From Shewanella inventionis (GTDB taxonomy: Bacteria > Pseudomonadota > Gammaproteobacteria > Enterobacterales > Shewanellaceae), in the NCBI RefSeq assembly GCF_014641855.1, contig NZ_BMII01000022.1, positions 37,779 to 101,778 on the forward strand: a DNA stretch of 64,000 nucleotides, given 5' to 3'. A model generated the notes under the pieces. The model was not told the DNA's origin, did no database searches, and was given only the letters and a program-made list of their open reading frames with translations. Every line of letters begins with the position of its first letter. Position 1 is the stretch's first letter. Positions 63,303-64,000 of the stretch are shown here, one piece after another. The position numbers and the translations under genes were made by a program.

Positions 63303-63815
63303 ATGCACAGTCAATTAAGCTTTAAGTTTGCAAAGAATGCGTCTAAAACGGCATCACTGTTATTAGCCACATTGCTAGGCAGTGTAGTACTGAGTGGCTG
63401 TAGTGATGATGTGGGCAAAGTCAGTTTAGGGCTGTTTACCACCAAAGATGTGATTATTGATGCTAAACACGATCCTAAAATTCCTGGGGTGACTTGTCAT
63501 ATTAGTCGTATTGAGGCCAATTTAGATTTAGCTGATCCGTCTGATATGAGCATCAGTTGCCGTCAAACCGGTCCGATTAGTCAGGCCGAGCTCGCCCAAA
63601 TTGACATGGGTAAAAACGGCGAAGTGGTGTTTAAAGAATCTTTAAGTATTTTGTTTAAAAGCTTAAAAGTACGTCGTATTTTTGATGCTGAAAATCAAAC
63701 CTTGTTGTATTTATCGTATTCAACCAAAGAAACCAACGGCAGCCATAAACATGCATTATCAACGGTGCCTTTATACGGTACAGATGCATGGCAAAAGCCA
63801 TTAACCACAAAATAA
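63303..63815 (+). CDS. creA: CreA-family lipoprotein
   Basis: Member of the CreA family: the core VTCHISRIEAN, ISCRQTGPIS, GEVVFKESLSILFKSLKVRR and LSTVPL blocks align with E. coli CreA. Unlike E. coli CreA, which is a plain secreted protein, this one has a lipobox VLSGC, suggesting a lipoprotein. The role of the family is unknown. It probably shares a transcript with yegD and has a terminator directly downstream. Confidence 0.9.
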   Translation: MHSQLSFKFAKNASKTASLLLATLLGSVVLSGCSDDVGKVSLGLFTTKDVIIDAKHDPKIPGVTCHISRIEANLDLADPSDMSISCRQTGPISQAELAQIDMGKNGEVVFKESLSILFKSLKVRRIFDAENQTLLYLSYSTKETNGSHKHALSTVPLYGTDAWQKPLTTK

Positions 63816-63824
63816 ACGCATAAT

Positions 63825-63856
63825 AAAAAAGGCAATCAAAATAGATTGCCTTTTTT
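63825..63856 (+). terminator. Terminator after creA
   Basis: A-run, GGCAATC (63831-63837), 6-nt loop, GATTGCC (63844-63850), then TTTTTT. Confidence 0.92.
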
Positions 63857-63871
63857 ATTGATGAGCGGGCA

Positions 63872-64000
63872 TGTTATACCAATTCCACTAATTATCTGGT
63901 CATTCAGCGGGAATTCTGTGCCTTCTAGGCAAGTAATAGGATTGTAGGCATAGTTGCTCTACGTCAAAATACTATTAAGCAGCATAGAAGGCACAGAAAC
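63872..64000. repeat. Palindromic intergenic repeat, cut by the window edge
   Basis: TTCTGTGCCTTCTA-GC near 63914-63930 and the complement GC-TAGAAGGCACAGAA near 63982-63998 form a long inverted repeat with about 50 bp between. The left flank begins with TTATACCAATTCC. It does not code, and looks like a dispersed repeat or non-autonomous element whose right part lies beyond the window. Confidence 0.6.

Noticed and set aside
1..64000. tRNA, rRNA, CRISPR array, prophage or toxin-antitoxin genes
   Set aside because: I looked on both strands and saw no cloverleaf, rRNA core sequence, spaced direct repeats or phage-like gene block.

Overview
The window reads as a chromosomal segment of a low-GC marine gammaproteobacterium, most likely Shewanella. 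The best pointers are a small tetraheme cytochrome c of the CctA/STC type, the maoP/hdfR divergent pair, the order rne | rluC ... maf | yceD-rpmF-plsX-fabH-fabD-fabG-acpP-fabF, and a Shewanella-style nitrate assimilation cluster. Genes are dense and mostly housekeeping. I saw no prophage, CRISPR array, rRNA, tRNA or intact insertion sequence. The mobile traces are one MITE-like element, a solitary relic of its terminal repeat, and a palindromic repeat cut by the right edge.

Layout. 1-4.3 kb: biotin synthesis, bioA divergent from bioB-F-C-D. 4.3-6.4 kb: a diguanylate cyclase and an outer-membrane barrel. 7.1-8.6 kb: maoP and hdfR, divergent as in E. coli. 8.9-13.9 kb: dgkA, a secreted minimal ATP-dependent DNA ligase, a small phosphotyrosine phosphatase, the YlqF GTPase, a 2OG-Fe(II) oxygenase and a fused MsrB-MsrA. 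14-20.5 kb: rne (with nine 14-residue repeats in its tail and a structured leader), rluC, a HAD phosphatase and maf. 20.7-27 kb: the fatty-acid and phospholipid cluster, including the short rpmF gene at 21283-21453. 27-28.5 kb: a thioesterase and a beta-hydroxyacid dehydrogenase. 28.5-29.4 kb: the MITE and cctA.

29.5-41.6 kb is the nitrate assimilation locus: nasA-cobA-(YbiB-like)-(ANTAR regulator)-nirB-nirD-(NarK-type transporter)-(PP2C/Ser-Thr kinase fusion). Two matches to the sigma-54 -24/-12 promoter precede nasA and nirB. NtrC-like dyads lie about 100-120 bp upstream of the nasA start point, and a 14-bp intrinsic terminator sits between the nirB promoter and the nirB start. The picture is nitrogen-controlled initiation plus ANTAR-controlled readthrough, without an adjacent NasS sensor.

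41.8-46.3 kb: a CsgD-like LuxR regulator, an M61 aminopeptidase, and hinT with two hotdog thioesterases and ycfL. 46.4-50.9 kb: a thiamin salvage operon under a TPP riboswitch (TonB receptor, YkoF-like protein, PnuT, kinase). 50.9-56.7 kb: a lipoprotein, DoxX, YdjA nitroreductase, an MFS exporter, a VOC protein, a small membrane protein and a glutathione S-transferase. 56.9-64 kb: trhO, the ppk-ppx operon with a candidate Pho box, the Hsp70-like yegD, and creA.

Nothing here is clearly a new defence or mobile system. The most informative unexplained signals are the two-layer control of the nitrate operon, the riboswitch expression platform, the MITE with its relic forming the hdfR stop codon, and the repeat-rich RNase E tail.
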